This document shows positions 1 through 10,059 of a DNA stretch of 64,000 bases, piece by piece (the first letter of the stretch is position 1; each line of letters begins with the position of its first letter). The position numbers and the translations under genes are program-made. The notes below the pieces were generated by a model, which was given only the letters and a program-made list of their open reading frames with translations, did not search any database and was not told the origin of the DNA. This stretch comes from Meloidogyne chitwoodi (lineage: Eukaryota; Nematoda; Chromadorea; Rhabditida; Meloidogynidae), in NCBI GenBank assembly GCA_015183035.1, contig JACZZP010000013.1, forward strand, positions 2,046,001 to 2,110,000, in the 5' to 3' direction.

Positions 1-3000
1 TGGTAAAATTATTGGAATATATTGTCTCATTTGGTCGCCAATATTAATCGCAATTTCTCCAAGTGCCCATATCGCATCTTAGAATTTTAAATTAAAAAAC
101 GAAAATTAATACTTTAGGTAAACACCCTAATTATTCGTAAGAAAATTATTTTATATTTACCCAAAAACTAAATATATTATTTTCTTGCGATTAAATAGGG
201 TATTCATCTTAAACATAAAATTAAAAAATAAAATAAACTAACTATTACAAACAGAAACATGTTCAGGATTTAAATTTTGAGCAAGTATAGGTATAAATTG
301 ATGTACATTAGGTTGTAGATATGAATAACATGCTTTGGATAAATCGCCTAATAAAGCAAAAGAACTTTGGCGAACTTCGTTTGTTGGATCCTTTAATTAT
401 TTCTTTTTAAATAAAAATTTAAATTAAAAAAAAAACCTGAGAACAAATATATACAAGTTGATTTAAATTGCTTTGTTCAACTAAAGGCTCAATATAATCG
501 CGCAAAGCTTCAGTAAGTTCAGAAAGAAGGTCTAATGCAACGATTAGAAAATCTTTGTCTGTTTGATCATTTAGAGCTTGTTGTACTGCTAAAAATATAA
601 ATAAAACTTTATTTTGAAGTTCAATTTAAATTTAAAAAAATATTTTAGAAGTTTAAAACGTGTTTAACAATTAAAAAGTAAATATTTGTCCTCTGCTAAG
701 TTTATTTCACTCAAAAGTTCTCGAACTCCAACCACTCGTCACAAAACTTAACACCTTAACCACTAAACCACGTTCAACTTACATACATTCTTTCAACTTT
801 CTCTACAAATAATAAAACATATCTTTAAAAATTCTATAATTACTAGTTTCGGCATTAACAAATTTTCAATTTTATTAAATAAAAAATTAATCAAAATAAA
901 CCTGAAGAAGCCGTTGCAGCAGCTGCTGCTGTTTGACTTTGTTGTAATGTTGTCGAAATAATATGAACACAACGTTGAAAGACAGGTTCAGCATATGGAA
1001 GAAATGAGCAATGCAAAGCTGTAGCTACAGAAGAAATACATTCAAGTAAAGGAAATAATTCTTTATCATCATCTTTAAGGATTGACCATTTAGCCATTAA
1101 AGGTTGCATTAACATATCTACAAATGGAGGATCTGCTAAATTTGCACCAACACTGTCTGCAAGAGTTCCAACTGCATCATAGAGAATTAATAGATTTTTT
1201 GCCTATAATTTAAAATATAGATATAATGGTTAAAACACATTTTTAAATAATTTGAACTTGTCAGTGAACATCCCATTTATTAACAAAATATAATAAATAA
1301 AATTATCAAAACATTAGAAAAAAATAAAAAATTAATTGAAAGAAAAAAATGTTTCGCGAATAAATGGGGTGTTACCCTAAAGTAAACGAATTTCATCAAA
1401 TAATTTAATAAAGTTTTAATAACTCAAAAAAACCTGATAACGCTTAAAAGCTTCTACCAAAGTTCCAAGTATCTCAGCTAAATAAGGAACAAGTTCTTGA
1501 CCTCAAAGATACATCATTATTTATAATTTTTTTATTTTAAGTTTCTTACAAGCTTCTTCCTCAAATGTAGCAAATGCAGAACAAGCAGCTTCCTAAAATA
1601 TAAAAAAATTGAAAAAGAAATTAAAATTAGAAATTAAACCTGTACACGCTTGTTTCTATCCAAAATACGTGCTAGCAACTTAAAATTAAAAAATGTTAAA
1701 TAAAAAAATAATTAAATCAACCTTACTCAAATTAATTAGAATTTATTAAGTATAAACACCCCATTTATTCGCAAGAAAATTAGTTTATACCAAAATTGAC
1801 TTAAACAATAAAATTGTTTTTTTGCGAATAAATGGGTTGTGTACCCAAACTTAATTCCAATTAATTTTTTTAACTCAAAAAATAATGAAAACCTCTTTAA
1901 GCAATTGAGTAAACATAGGATCCTGAGGTTGTTGTACAACAAAATGGCAATAACGTGAAAGTGTCCAACAAGTAATTGAGCGAACCAAAGCACGATTATG
2001 TTGAAGAGAATTAATTAAATAAGGTATTAAATTTGGCAAATGTGGGGTCTAAAAAATAATAATTAAAATTAAATAAAAATAATAATAACCATTCCATTCA
2101 TACAACCTTCAGCAACTGCACCTAATGCAAGAATTCCACTTTCTTTAATCTAAAAAATTTAAAAATAAATAAAATAGGAAAATATAAAATTAATTTAACC
2201 TCCCAATGTTCAGAAAATAAGGTATCTTTTAATATTGGTAATAAATAAACAAGAAAGTCATCACTAAAAACTCCAGAAAGAACGTCTAATGAGGCAGCAG
2301 CACATTTTCCTGAATTTTATAAAATTAAATAAATAAAAACAAATTAGAGAGGATCGCGAAAAAATAAAAAAATTGTTGAAAGTTCTTTCTCCGATTTTCC
2401 AGACTTCTCTTAAAAAGTTAAATAAAAAAAACAAACTTAAATTCCATTCTGTACTAGAATCATCATCATTTTCATCACCAAAATCTTCCTCATCATCACT
2501 TTCATTATTATTATTTCCTGTTGTTTGTTGACTTGCATTATTTGTATTAGCATTTTCTTGATGTGAAGATGCAGCAAAGCCTTGAGTTCTTGCTCTATGA
2601 AAACGTGGTTTAATATCTTCAATTCTATCAGGGACGTTAGCATCATCTTCCACGTCACCCTAAATTATAAAAAATTATTGTAAGGCGGAAAGTTTGATTC
2701 TTGATAGGACAAAGATTGAAAGATATAGGAGAGAAATGAGTAAAGTCTCCAGGATATATAAGAAAAGGAAAAAAAGTGAAAAGGGAAATCTGTTGGTCAT
2801 TCATAGGTGCGCAAATTGTCATTTATAAACAAAAGTTTCCAGTAAAAGTCATCTTCGTATTCCACTATAAAAGCATAAAAGAAAAGGCCTATCTAAACAT
2901 CTTCACCTTTAAGCCCTATAACACCTCTAGAACCCACAACATCATAGGGAAATTAACAACAATATAATTGGACTTATAATATAATTTACATCCCTTGCCC

Positions 3001-4966
3001 ACCATAGAACTTTTACTTTATAAAGTAAAAAAAAACCTTCAATAAAATAATGTCTGTCTCAGAATATTTCATACATTTAATCAAAATTGGAAGCAATTTT
3101 TCCAAAATTGGTGCCAATACTTCTTTACATATTTGTGGACTTTCAGCAAATGCTAACCAAAATTCACAAGCTTCTAAAGCTGTTTCTTCGTTAGAATCTT
3201 CTGTACGTAATAACATAAATTGAGCAATACTAGGAAGTTGTGAAGCTATTTTTTCAATAAAACTTTCTAGCAAGAGTGTAAGGGCTCGACAAAGTTGTTT
3301 TTGAACTTCCTTAAATTAAATATATTAATTTTTAATAACAAAATTTTATTATTTTTGCAATTTGTGAGAACAGAAAATGAGATTTTTAGGGGATCGACCT
3401 AATGTAACGCACAATCGAAAGTTTTTGGAAAATAGAGGAAGTTAATGAGGAAATGTTGGAGGATACAGCCTCTCCCGTTGTTCCATAACAATCCCCCGTT
3501 GTTTCATGACCTTTTCCTACTTGTCCGACAACAATCCCGTGATGTTATGGAACAACCGGAGAATGCAATCTTAAGCCATTAACATCCTCTATTGTTCAAA
3601 AAACTTTCCCATGTGCTGTACGCCTGGATTCGGTATATTAGAGTTAACCCGATTTTTATTAATTTCTTTTAAACTTCTCCTTATCTTCTTTCTAAAAAAC
3701 TAATAAACACCAAAAAATAAACCTGATCATCATCATTAGCCAAAGTAAATAAACATTGTAAAAAAGGATCAATAACTCCAGAAATTGATTCATTATGAAC
3801 CAAAAGAATACAATTTACAGAATTTACAGAAAGAGCTCTCAGTTTTCCAATTGGAGAATTGAAAAAAGGAAGAACTTTTTGAACCAATAAATTAACATCT
3901 TCAGATCGAAAAGAAGCAGCTGAATCTTCACAAATTTTTTGTAAAGCACCAAGAGTACCCTGTGAAAAAAATTTAAAAATTATTTTAATTTTTAAATTCA
4001 CCTTTAGATATTTTAGTTAATTGCTTAATTTTTGCAAATATTATTTTCTGTTCTATTTGGCCAAGTAAGTGGTGTCATTCGATAGATTTAGGAAAACTGA
4101 ATCATAAAAAATGAATTTCGTCCCTCAAATGTTTCTTCAATTTTCAGGGACCTGTAATTGAAACGTAGACATTTACATTATTTCTTTCTTACACTAATAA
4201 ACTCAGTTTTTCAAAATCTATCGAATATCAACTTTGTTGGCCAAATACATAAGATGGAAAATAGTATTTGCTAAAATTTGGCAATTAACAAAACTATATT
4301 CCTCCCCTTTTCAAAAAAAGTTTCAAACCTCATTAAAATTGTTGTCTTGAGTATCCAAAAAATGGCAAAGTGTAGGTAACAATTCTGGCCATTTTTCAAC
4401 ATTCTCATGTAAAAATATTGTTGTCAAAATAATTCCAACAGTAGCACGTACAAGCGTAGAAACATCTCCAATTGCTCCAAAACAATTTCGCTTGATATAT
4501 AATTTTATAGGTTCAGGCAAATTTGGCCAATTATTTTTTATTGTGTTTTTCAGCAGTAAACCGCTCATTGCACGGAGAGCAACCTTTAAAAAGACGTTTT
4601 TGTTGAAAATAAAATTTAAAAAAAAACTTGTTCTTCAGTAAGTTTGCTAAGAATAAAAAGTAGATAGCAACAAAATTGTGGATGAGCATTTAGCTGATCC
4701 AGTTGCTTAATTTAAAGAAAAATGAAGTAAAAAAATTAAAAGAATTCAAATGGTAGAAACTCTGGAAACTAAAAAAAATTTCATATAAACCTGTTGAATC
4801 TGCTGTTGCATTTGTTTATCCGAGGATTGTGAATGTTGCAACAGAGCAATTATCTAAAAATATTTTTAAAGAAGTAAATAAATTCAAAAAATAGAAAAAC
4901 TTGTTGCAATTCAGGTTGAGAGGGTTGCCAATTTTGTTCGTCAATTTGCTGCTTTTGTTGATCCAT
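1..4966 (-). CDS. imb-2: Transportin-1 (importin beta-2), C-terminus outside the window
   Basis: Nuclear import receptor of the karyopherin-beta2 family, made of HEAT repeats, that carries PY-NLS cargoes such as hnRNPs through nuclear pores. I read 17 exons, all joining in phase: 4901-4966, 4791-4853, 4628-4705, 4329-4583, 3723-3959, 3037-3309, 2437-2659, 2200-2309, 2090-2149, 1893-2048, 1640-1678, 1550-1592, 1434-1501, 902-1202, 437-588, 243-390 and 1-77. Conserved blocks include [42 protein letters not shown] and [14 protein letters not shown], in the order of animal transportin. The exon at 2437-2659 (residues about 325-398) encodes the family's long acidic loop ([13 protein letters not shown]), which releases cargo on RanGTP binding. 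The start ATG gives an N-terminus like the family's (NW near residue 13). The last 150 or so residues lie left of the window. HIG1 ends 361 bp upstream on the same strand, so the pair could be an operon. Confidence 0.96.
117..212. mobile_element. Small palindromic MITE-like element, copy 1
   Basis: Lies in a transportin intron. The left arm reads AACACCCTAATTATTCGTAA and the right arm is its imperfect inverse (TTGCGATTAAATAGGGTATT), so the whole stretch can fold into one long hairpin. Two related copies lie in other introns of the same gene. It has no coding capacity; identity as a non-autonomous DNA transposon is inferred from structure alone. Confidence 0.6.
708..773 (-). repeat. tRNA-like intronic element 1
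   Basis: On the minus strand an A-box-like GTGGTTTAGTGGTTAAGG is followed about 35 nt later by a B-box-like GGAGTTCGAGAAC. It lies in the transportin intron between exons 902-1202 and 437-588. There is no convincing acceptor stem, so it is a tRNA-derived repeat rather than a tRNA gene. Confidence 0.6.
1264..1380. mobile_element. Small palindromic MITE-like element, copy 2
   Basis: Lies in the transportin intron between exons 1434-1501 and 902-1202. Its left end (ACATCCCATTTATTAAC) and right end (GCGAATAAATGGGGTGTTAC) are inverse copies of one another and match copies 1 and 3. Confidence 0.6.
1747..1856. mobile_element. Small palindromic MITE-like element, copy 3
   Basis: The best preserved copy. 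Left arm AACACCCCATTTATTCGCAA and right arm TTGCGAATAAATGGGTTGTG are near-perfect inverted repeats around a roughly 50-nt AT-rich centre. It lies in the transportin intron between exons 1893-2048 and 1640-1678. Confidence 0.7.
3390..3645. mobile_element. Imperfect palindromic element in a transportin intron
   Basis: Two arms are inverse copies: GAAAGTTTTTGGAAAATAGA near 3417 matches the inverse of TCTATTGTTCAAAAAACTTTC near 3590, and GTTGTTCCATAAC near 3478 matches the inverse of GTTATGGAACAAC near 3544. Base composition is clearly less AT-rich than the surrounding intron. Probably a non-autonomous DNA transposon; it has no ORF. Confidence 0.5.
4058..4248. mobile_element. MITE-like element with GATAGATTT inverted ends
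   Basis: Terminal stretches TTTGGCCAAGTAAGTGGTGT...ATTCGATAGATTT...AAAACTGA and TCAGTTTTTCAAAATCTATCGAAT...TTGGCCAAAT are inverted repeats of about 45 bp. It sits in the transportin intron between exons 4329-4583 and 3723-3959. Ends with ATTCGATAG recur near 38.85 kb and 51.0 kb. Confidence 0.55.
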
Positions 4967-5327
4967 TATAAATTGTCAAATTGATTAAATGAAAGAAAAT
5001 TTGAAGCAAATTTTAATAAAATAAATTTTGGTCTAAAAAATTGCTTGGCAAAAAATAATAAAAAAAATAAAAATATTGCAAATGACAATAATGAAATACA
5101 AAAGAAATATCATTAAAATATTTATAAATATACAAATATAATGTGATATCAAAAGCATACCCCATAATGTTAGAGGTTAATATCTATCAACTTAATTTAT
5201 TGAATTAAGGTCACTTTTACTAAATTTGTTCTAAAAAGTTTCTGCATGGTCTGTCCCGTGATATCAATAAATTTGAAACAAAATAAAATTTAAAAATAAT
5301 CTAAAACTAAAAGAAATTATTTTCTTT
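4967..5327. other. Intergenic spacer between HIG1 and transportin
   Basis: 361 bp of AT-rich sequence between the HIG1 stop and the transportin start, both minus-strand. I see no ORF, RNA gene or repeat. The length is compatible with a nematode intercistronic region, but nothing in the sequence proves co-transcription. Confidence 0.5.
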
Positions 5328-5863
5328 TTATTCCTTTATCTCTTCATCCAATTCTTCTTTCGCACATTTCCCAATATACCAAACACCAACAGCAAACGCA
5401 GCAAATGTAAAACCTTGAGCAGCAATTCTACCTCTCATATAATATTGTAAACGTTTTTGGTCTCTGTTGTAAGCAGCAGTACACATTTTAACAAGATAAA
5501 ATGTTGTAGCAATAACACCAAGCGGAATAAATGGATTGAGAATAGTCTTATCAGCAAAGCCTTGAAGTTTGGTAGGGATATTGCCTGCAAAGCCAACTCT
5601 TTGTTCCTGAGAATTACCCTGAAATTAAAAAATAAGTATGACAAAATTAGAATAAAACAAAATTCTAAGGTTAATTGTTGGGGCCTAAGATAACAAATAC
5701 AGCATAAGATAGAAAAGCAAACCTGCAATATATCAGGCGGAAGAATAGGAACGCCAGGTATCTTTTCTTTTTCATTAAAATCAGATTTTGATTCTTTAGA
5801 ATTTAACAACTTCCACGTAGTATGCTTTTTCCATTCTGTTTCATTTTCAATGCCGGACATCAT
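5328..5863 (-). CDS. HIG1-domain mitochondrial inner-membrane protein
   Basis: Two exons (5723-5863 and 5328-5618) joined in phase 0 encode 143 aa. The C-terminal half carries the HIG_1_N signature: QGFADKTILNPFIPLG, then a hydrophobic helix (about residues 74-90), a short loop with MRGRIAAQGFT, and a second helix. Family members (HIGD1/HIGD2, yeast Rcf1) sit in the mitochondrial inner membrane and help assemble cytochrome oxidase and respiratory supercomplexes. The N-terminal part (residues 1-47) is charged and not recognised. Tandem ATGs at 5863 and 5860 both start the frame. It is close to HIGD2A-type proteins, but I cannot decide between subfamilies. Confidence 0.9.
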
Positions 5864-5915
5864 TTAAGTAAAGAAAGCTTTGAATTATTTAAGAATTATC
5901 TGGTTTGGTGGTCCG

Positions 5916-6715
5916 ACAATTGTACAGTGGGAAAATTGTACAGTGGACAATTGTACAGAAGACAATTGTACAGAGGACAATTGTACAGTGAATGGTGGTT
6001 AAGTGGTTTAGTTTAAGTGGAAATTTAAATAATTCAAGAAAGATTAATTATTTTTTAATCTTATTAAATTAAAAAATAAGAATTATAGTCATTTTCCATT
6101 GTTAATTTTTTGAATTTAATACATTAAATACTAAAAACCGGCAAAATCACATGGATCCCATTAAGGATTTTAAAAAAAGTCGGGATTTGGAATCCCTTAA
6201 AATCTCGAGCAGGATCCCACATACGCTGTTCACTATTATATACGTCCACAGCAGGAGTGTGCTTCGACTCGTTCTCGTATTACTCGTGTTTTTGGGATTA
6301 TTCGTTACTCGTATCTCGTGTTCGTTTTTTATTTTAGATATTCGTTACTCGTATTCTCGTTCTCTTTTTTAAAATTCAATTCGGCAACCCCTGGTCCACA
6401 GATTTGCACCTCAACCCATTTCCCATCCGCAATAAATTGCAGCGAGAGTTAGTGGTTAGAACAACTGGGGATGGTTATGGAACAACCTCGTTAATCCTTT
6501 TACGAATTTCAGGGCTTTCTGAAACATTTAATCTGATTTTGGACTAACATTTTAACAAATTTGTCTTATTTACCATTTTTTGTTATAAATTTATCGCTTT
6601 ACCAATTTTTGTAGGAGTCAAACTAAATCACTTAACCACTTACTGTACAATTGTCCACTGTACAATTGTCCTCTGTACAATTTACCACTGTACAATTATA
6701 CCACTGTACAATTGT
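5916..6715. mobile_element. MITE-like element with arrayed terminal inverted repeats
   Basis: The left end holds five tandem variants of ACAATTGTACAGTGG (5916-5995), followed by GTGGTTAAGTGGTTTAGTTT. The right end (about 6615-6715) is the inverse: AAACTAAATCACTTAACCAC, then five copies of CCACTGTACAATTGT. The roughly 100-bp inverted ends enclose about 600 bp with no transposase ORF; the core has short CGTTACTCGTA repeats and a GGTTATGGAACAACC stretch also seen in the element at 3390-3645. It lies between the divergent HIG1 and RRP40 genes. I could not define a target-site duplication. Probably a non-autonomous DNA transposon. Confidence 0.7.
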
Positions 6716-6951
6716 GATGGAGCCTCTGGTTTTAGCTATAAAATAAAAAAATTTTCAATAAAATGCTCAGAAACTTAAAAGCAAAAACAAAATGAATAAA
6801 TAAAAAGACTCAAACGACAAAATAACACCTATGTTAAAAAAGCCATCTAGTCCACAGCACACTAGAACGCGAGTCATAGTTGTAGGACACTTCAAATTCT
6901 ACCAACAACTTTACCGATTTTGTTACTTTTTTTTAAATAAAATTTTAGAAA
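6716..6951 (+). promoter_or_regulatory. 5' region and likely spliced-leader acceptor of RRP40
   Basis: The start codon at 6952 follows directly on TAAAATTTTAGAAAATG: a T-rich tract and an AG with no exon in front of it. In nematodes this arrangement usually marks a trans-splice acceptor, 3 nt ahead of the ATG here. No TATA-type element stands out. Confidence 0.45.
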
Positions 6952-7871
6952 ATGTCTAGAATTGTACTTCCCGGTGATTTTATTACAGACAATTTTCTTA
7001 TTATTTCAACACAAGCACCAAAACTTGTTGGATATGGATTGGAAAAACGTGAAGATGGTATTTATGCTGTAAATGCTGGAATTTTGCATGAAAGTGATAA
7101 TAAACTTTGGTTAAATACTTCAATGAAAAGGTTTTATTTAATTTTTACTTTTTATAATTTATTTTTAAAGATATATTCCACACTCTGGTGATCGTGTTTT
7201 AGGTACAATTACAGCTAAAGTTGGAGATATTTTTAGAGTGGACATTGGAGGGCCTGATTTAGCTTTGCTTAATTATACGTCTTTTGAGGGTGCTACAAAG
7301 AGGAATCGACCAAATGCTAAAGTTGGGGATCTTATTTACGGGCAGATTATTTTAACTTCAAAGCATTTTGAACCTGAGGTTTTTTATTTTTGAAATTTTT
7401 TAAATTTATTTTTAAAGCTTTCCTGTGTTGATTCTGAGTCTCGTGCTCGAGGAATGGGCGTAATTTCAACTCCAGGACTTGTATTTTCTGTCCCATTAAA
7501 TCATGCAAGGAAGCTGCTTTCTGCAACTGATCAATTAATTTTTGACTTGGGAAAGGAGTTTAAAGTTGAAATAACTGTTGGACACAATGGACGAATTTGG
7601 TATAAATATTTTTTTAATTCGAAACTTCCTTTGAACTCAACTCTTTTTGAAATAATTTTTTTTATTTTTTAAAAGGGTTGGAGGTGAATATTCAACAGTA
7701 ATCGCTGTTCAACGCATAATTGTTGATTCTGAAACAACATTTAGTTCCAACATTCCTTTATTGATAAAAAATGCTCTGCATGGAGTTGTCAAAAATTCGG
7801 ATGAAATTAATCAAAATTCTGAAAAGGAAAAATCCACAAGAAAACAACACAATTCTATGGATATTTCTTAA
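6952..7871 (+). CDS. exos-3: Exosome complex component RRP40 (EXOSC3)
   Basis: Cap subunit of the RNA exosome, which binds RNA above the hexameric ring and feeds it to RRP44/RRP6 for 3'-to-5' processing and decay. Four exons (6952-7130, 7171-7378, 7418-7599, 7676-7871) join in phase and encode 254 aa. Order: N-terminal domain (VLPGDFI near residue 5), S1 domain (about 60-130, [13 protein letters not shown] and [12 protein letters not shown]), then the KH-like domain with the RRP40 hallmark [31 protein letters not shown] is also typical of RRP40 rather than RRP4. The tail after residue 230 is charged and unconserved. The gene ends 30 bp from the stop of a minus-strand exon, so the 3' ends converge. 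Confidence 0.95.
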
Positions 7872-7900
7872 AATTTATTTTTTTTTAATATTTAAATAAA

Positions 7901-8086
7901 TTAAAGAATTAAAAAAATACTAGGAAGATTTGTTCTTTTTTCTTTCAAACCTTCGTCATTTTTAAGTTTTAACACCAATGCATTGTCCAAATTCATTGCC
8001 ATAATAATTGCATTTTCTAGCATTTTAATCATTGAATCAATTTCGACAGAACCACCACCAACTTTTTTAATACAAGTTATTAAACT
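7901..8086 (-). CDS. Orphan terminal exon of an unrecognised protein
   Basis: A T-rich tract ending TTTGTAG precedes a 61-codon open frame ending in TAA. It encodes KKVGGGSVEIDSMIKMLENA and a helical, leucine-rich remainder with conserved-looking codon use. Its stop lies 30 bp from the RRP40 stop, the spacing expected of two real convergent genes. I found no start or upstream exon between it and the MSP gene at 8610, so it may be the 3' end of a gene whose other exons I missed, or a remnant. I do not recognise the family. Confidence 0.4.
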   Translation of the reverse strand, partial: SLITCIKKVGGGSVEIDSMIKMLENAIIMAMNLDNALVLKLKNDEGLKEKRTNLPSIFLIL

Positions 8087-8609
8087 CTACAAATGATAAA
8101 TTTTATTTTTAAGTTATTAAAGGAAAGTTTAAAAATGTGTAAAAGCTAAAGAGTAATTTGCTCAACCTTTGCTGAATTTATTGCCACCAAAAGCGCTCGA
8201 ACCCCACACCATCCTTCCAAAACCTAACACCTTAACGGATAATTATATGTAATTCAAATTTTCAAAAAATATTCACAAGTCAAAAAAGCTCAAAGGAAAA
8301 GAAAAAGTGGAAAAGTCAAAGGAAAAGCAATTCCTAACTCACGTCAAAAAAAATCTCATTCAAAATTATTTATTAACAAATATTAAAGCAATACATATAT
8401 ATTGAATACAATATTACAATATATATTAAATAATCAATTACAATACAATATTTCATACAAATGTTTATTTCAATTTATATATTTACTCAGTTGACTTTCT
8501 TTCAATCTTCTTTGCTCTTCTTGATTTCACTTCGCGTTTATTGCGACCACGGCATCGAACAGAGCGCGAACATTGTCAGGGAATAAGACCCGTTCGGTTT
8601 GGTTTCGAT
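8087..8609. other. Non-coding stretch with one tRNA-like repeat
   Basis: Between the orphan exon and the MSP gene. It holds the tRNA-like repeat at 8182-8245 and an AT-rich block with repeated CAATAC/ATATAT near 8380-8470. No convincing exon on either strand. Confidence 0.4.
8182..8245 (-). repeat. tRNA-like element 2
   Basis: The minus strand reads CCGTTAAGGTGTTAGG, then GGGGTTCGAGCGC and TTTTGGTGG. It closely resembles element 1 and the element at 28224-28297. No complete cloverleaf. Confidence 0.55.
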
Positions 8610-9454
8610 TCAGGCCGGATTGAAAAAACAATATACCAGACTTTGCCCTTTGGAAGTATCTGACTAAATAAAATTAAAATTATTAAAAAAAACAAAAGTA
8701 TAAACATACAGATCTCGTCACTCGAACAGAAAATTTATCGCCAGGTCCTATAAAGCCAAATGCTCGAGAAAGTTCATAGTACAAAATATTCGAGCGGCCT
8801 AACTGGAACGCAAGAAGCTTAAAAAAAAAATTTATAGATTTTTTTAAATTATTTTAAATATTACCCTATTCGATGTGTTGTGCATCACAAATTCGGCATG
8901 ACCACCATAACTGGAAACGGTGAGCATTTTCGGTTGGACGTCTACCATAGGCATTGACTCAATTGCGTTGAACTTCAGTTGTAGTATGAAATTTATCGGA
9001 GTGTTGAGTTCAAAAAGTCGTTTGGCACTGCAATGGATGTTGTCTGCTCGCTTAAACTCAACGAAAATAGTTCCTGCTTCCCCGAATCCTCCCAAGCGGT
9101 TGATCGTCATTTGTTTACAGCCTGCAATCGGTAAAATGCCCATGCCATCATGAACAACATTCAGCACACTTGCGTTCCTAACTTTGTAGGCGAAATGGCT
9201 CTGGAAAAAGATAGAAAAAATTGTTTTTTTTAATTAATTAAAATAAAACGAACTGGAGAGTTAGACGCAGATCGCAACTCAATTGTTTGAGATCCACCGG
9301 ACGCTGAAACGTAAAACTGTCCGGGTATCAGCACTACCGGGCAAGTCCCTGGTGTTGCAAAAGCTTCCATATTCCATCGACGTGTTTGCGGTGGATCTCG
9401 TTGACGTTCAGTAGTTGGAGCTGCCGGAACAGGAGAACGTTGACGCAAAGCCAT
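8610..9454 (-). CDS. Protein with two tandem major-sperm-protein (MSP) domains
   Basis: Four exons (9254-9454, 8865-9200, 8710-8817, 8610-8663) all join in phase 0 and give 232 aa. After a charged, Pro/Arg-rich N-terminus, residues about 40-118 form an MSP-like domain (IPGQFYVSASGGSQTIELRS, then FAYKVRNA). Residues about 153-230 form a second one (VDVQPKMLTVSSYGGHAEF, NTSNRLLAFQL, FGFIGPGD). MSP domains are immunoglobulin-like folds; the nematode sperm forms polymerise to drive amoeboid sperm crawling and act as oocyte signals, while others are VAP-type adaptors. Absence of a transmembrane tail argues against a VAP. Classic MSPs have about 127 aa and one domain, so a double domain is less usual. 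Codon use is more GC-rich than in neighbouring genes. Confidence 0.85.
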
Positions 9455-9629
9455 CTGTAGTCAAGTGTGCCAATTGTTTGTTGAATGGTGCGGTTGCTAA
9501 TTAAAATGGTCAACTTTTATACTAAGTTTTATTTTTAAATTTAGCATAAAAGTTGAGTTGGATAAGGGTGGAGTGTTACTATATAAGCCAGATTATAATA
9601 ATATAAAAGCCAGACGAACAGTTCGTCTA
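9455..9629 (-). promoter_or_regulatory. Possible promoter of the MSP-domain gene with a GATA site
   Basis: GATAAG at 9561-9566 lies about 107 bp upstream of the start, and a TATATAA-like stretch is at 9580-9586. Sperm genes in nematodes, including MSP genes, are known to use GATA sites bound by ELT-1-type factors close to the start. The assignment here is inference. Confidence 0.3.
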
Positions 9630-9719
9630 TAGGGCACATACTAGGACCTTGGGCCTAGTCCCTGCCCACTCATCATTAAATACCTTTACACGCTCGCGTG
9701 CGTAATCCAGAGCACCCTG
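9630..9719 (-). CDS. Orphan terminal exon, unrecognised
   Basis: After a TTTTTTATCAG acceptor an open frame of 29 codons ends in TAG. It encodes GALDYARERVKVFNDEWAG and a short tail. Its GC content is well above the AT-rich surroundings, and codon use looks protein-coding. I could not join it in frame to the ATG at 9945 (MSNFKPEHTG...) or to any other exon. It may be a remnant or the last exon of a small gene in 9630-9945. Confidence 0.35.
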
Positions 9720-10059
9720 ATAAAAAATATAAATCTTTGTTATAAAATTTTGTGCAAAGAAAGATCATAATTATTTTGGTTAGCGACAATTCTCTTTTTC
9801 TTTTTAACAATTTGTTAAAATTTCAAAAAAAAAAACACAAAAATCAGCAATCCTCATTTTCTAAAAAATCCTCATCTACATTCTAAAAAACAACAAAATT
9901 AGGATAAATTCGCAGACCTGTGTGCTCTGGTTTAAAATTAGACATCAAAAAGAGAAAAATTAAATTGTGATATTTGATATTGAAAAGAGATCAAATCAAA
10001 TATCGTATACAAATAAATAAAATAAAAAATTTAATTGTTCTTAAACTTCATTCTTTTTG
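9720..10059. other. Intergenic stretch downstream of TRRAP
   Basis: AT-rich. A short open start (ATG at 9945, minus strand, about 20 codons) is present but gives no splice-consistent gene. No repeat or RNA gene recognised. Confidence 0.35.

Noticed and set aside
2776..2967. Plus-strand ORF in a transportin intron
   Set aside because: No homology or splice context; composition is that of the intron.
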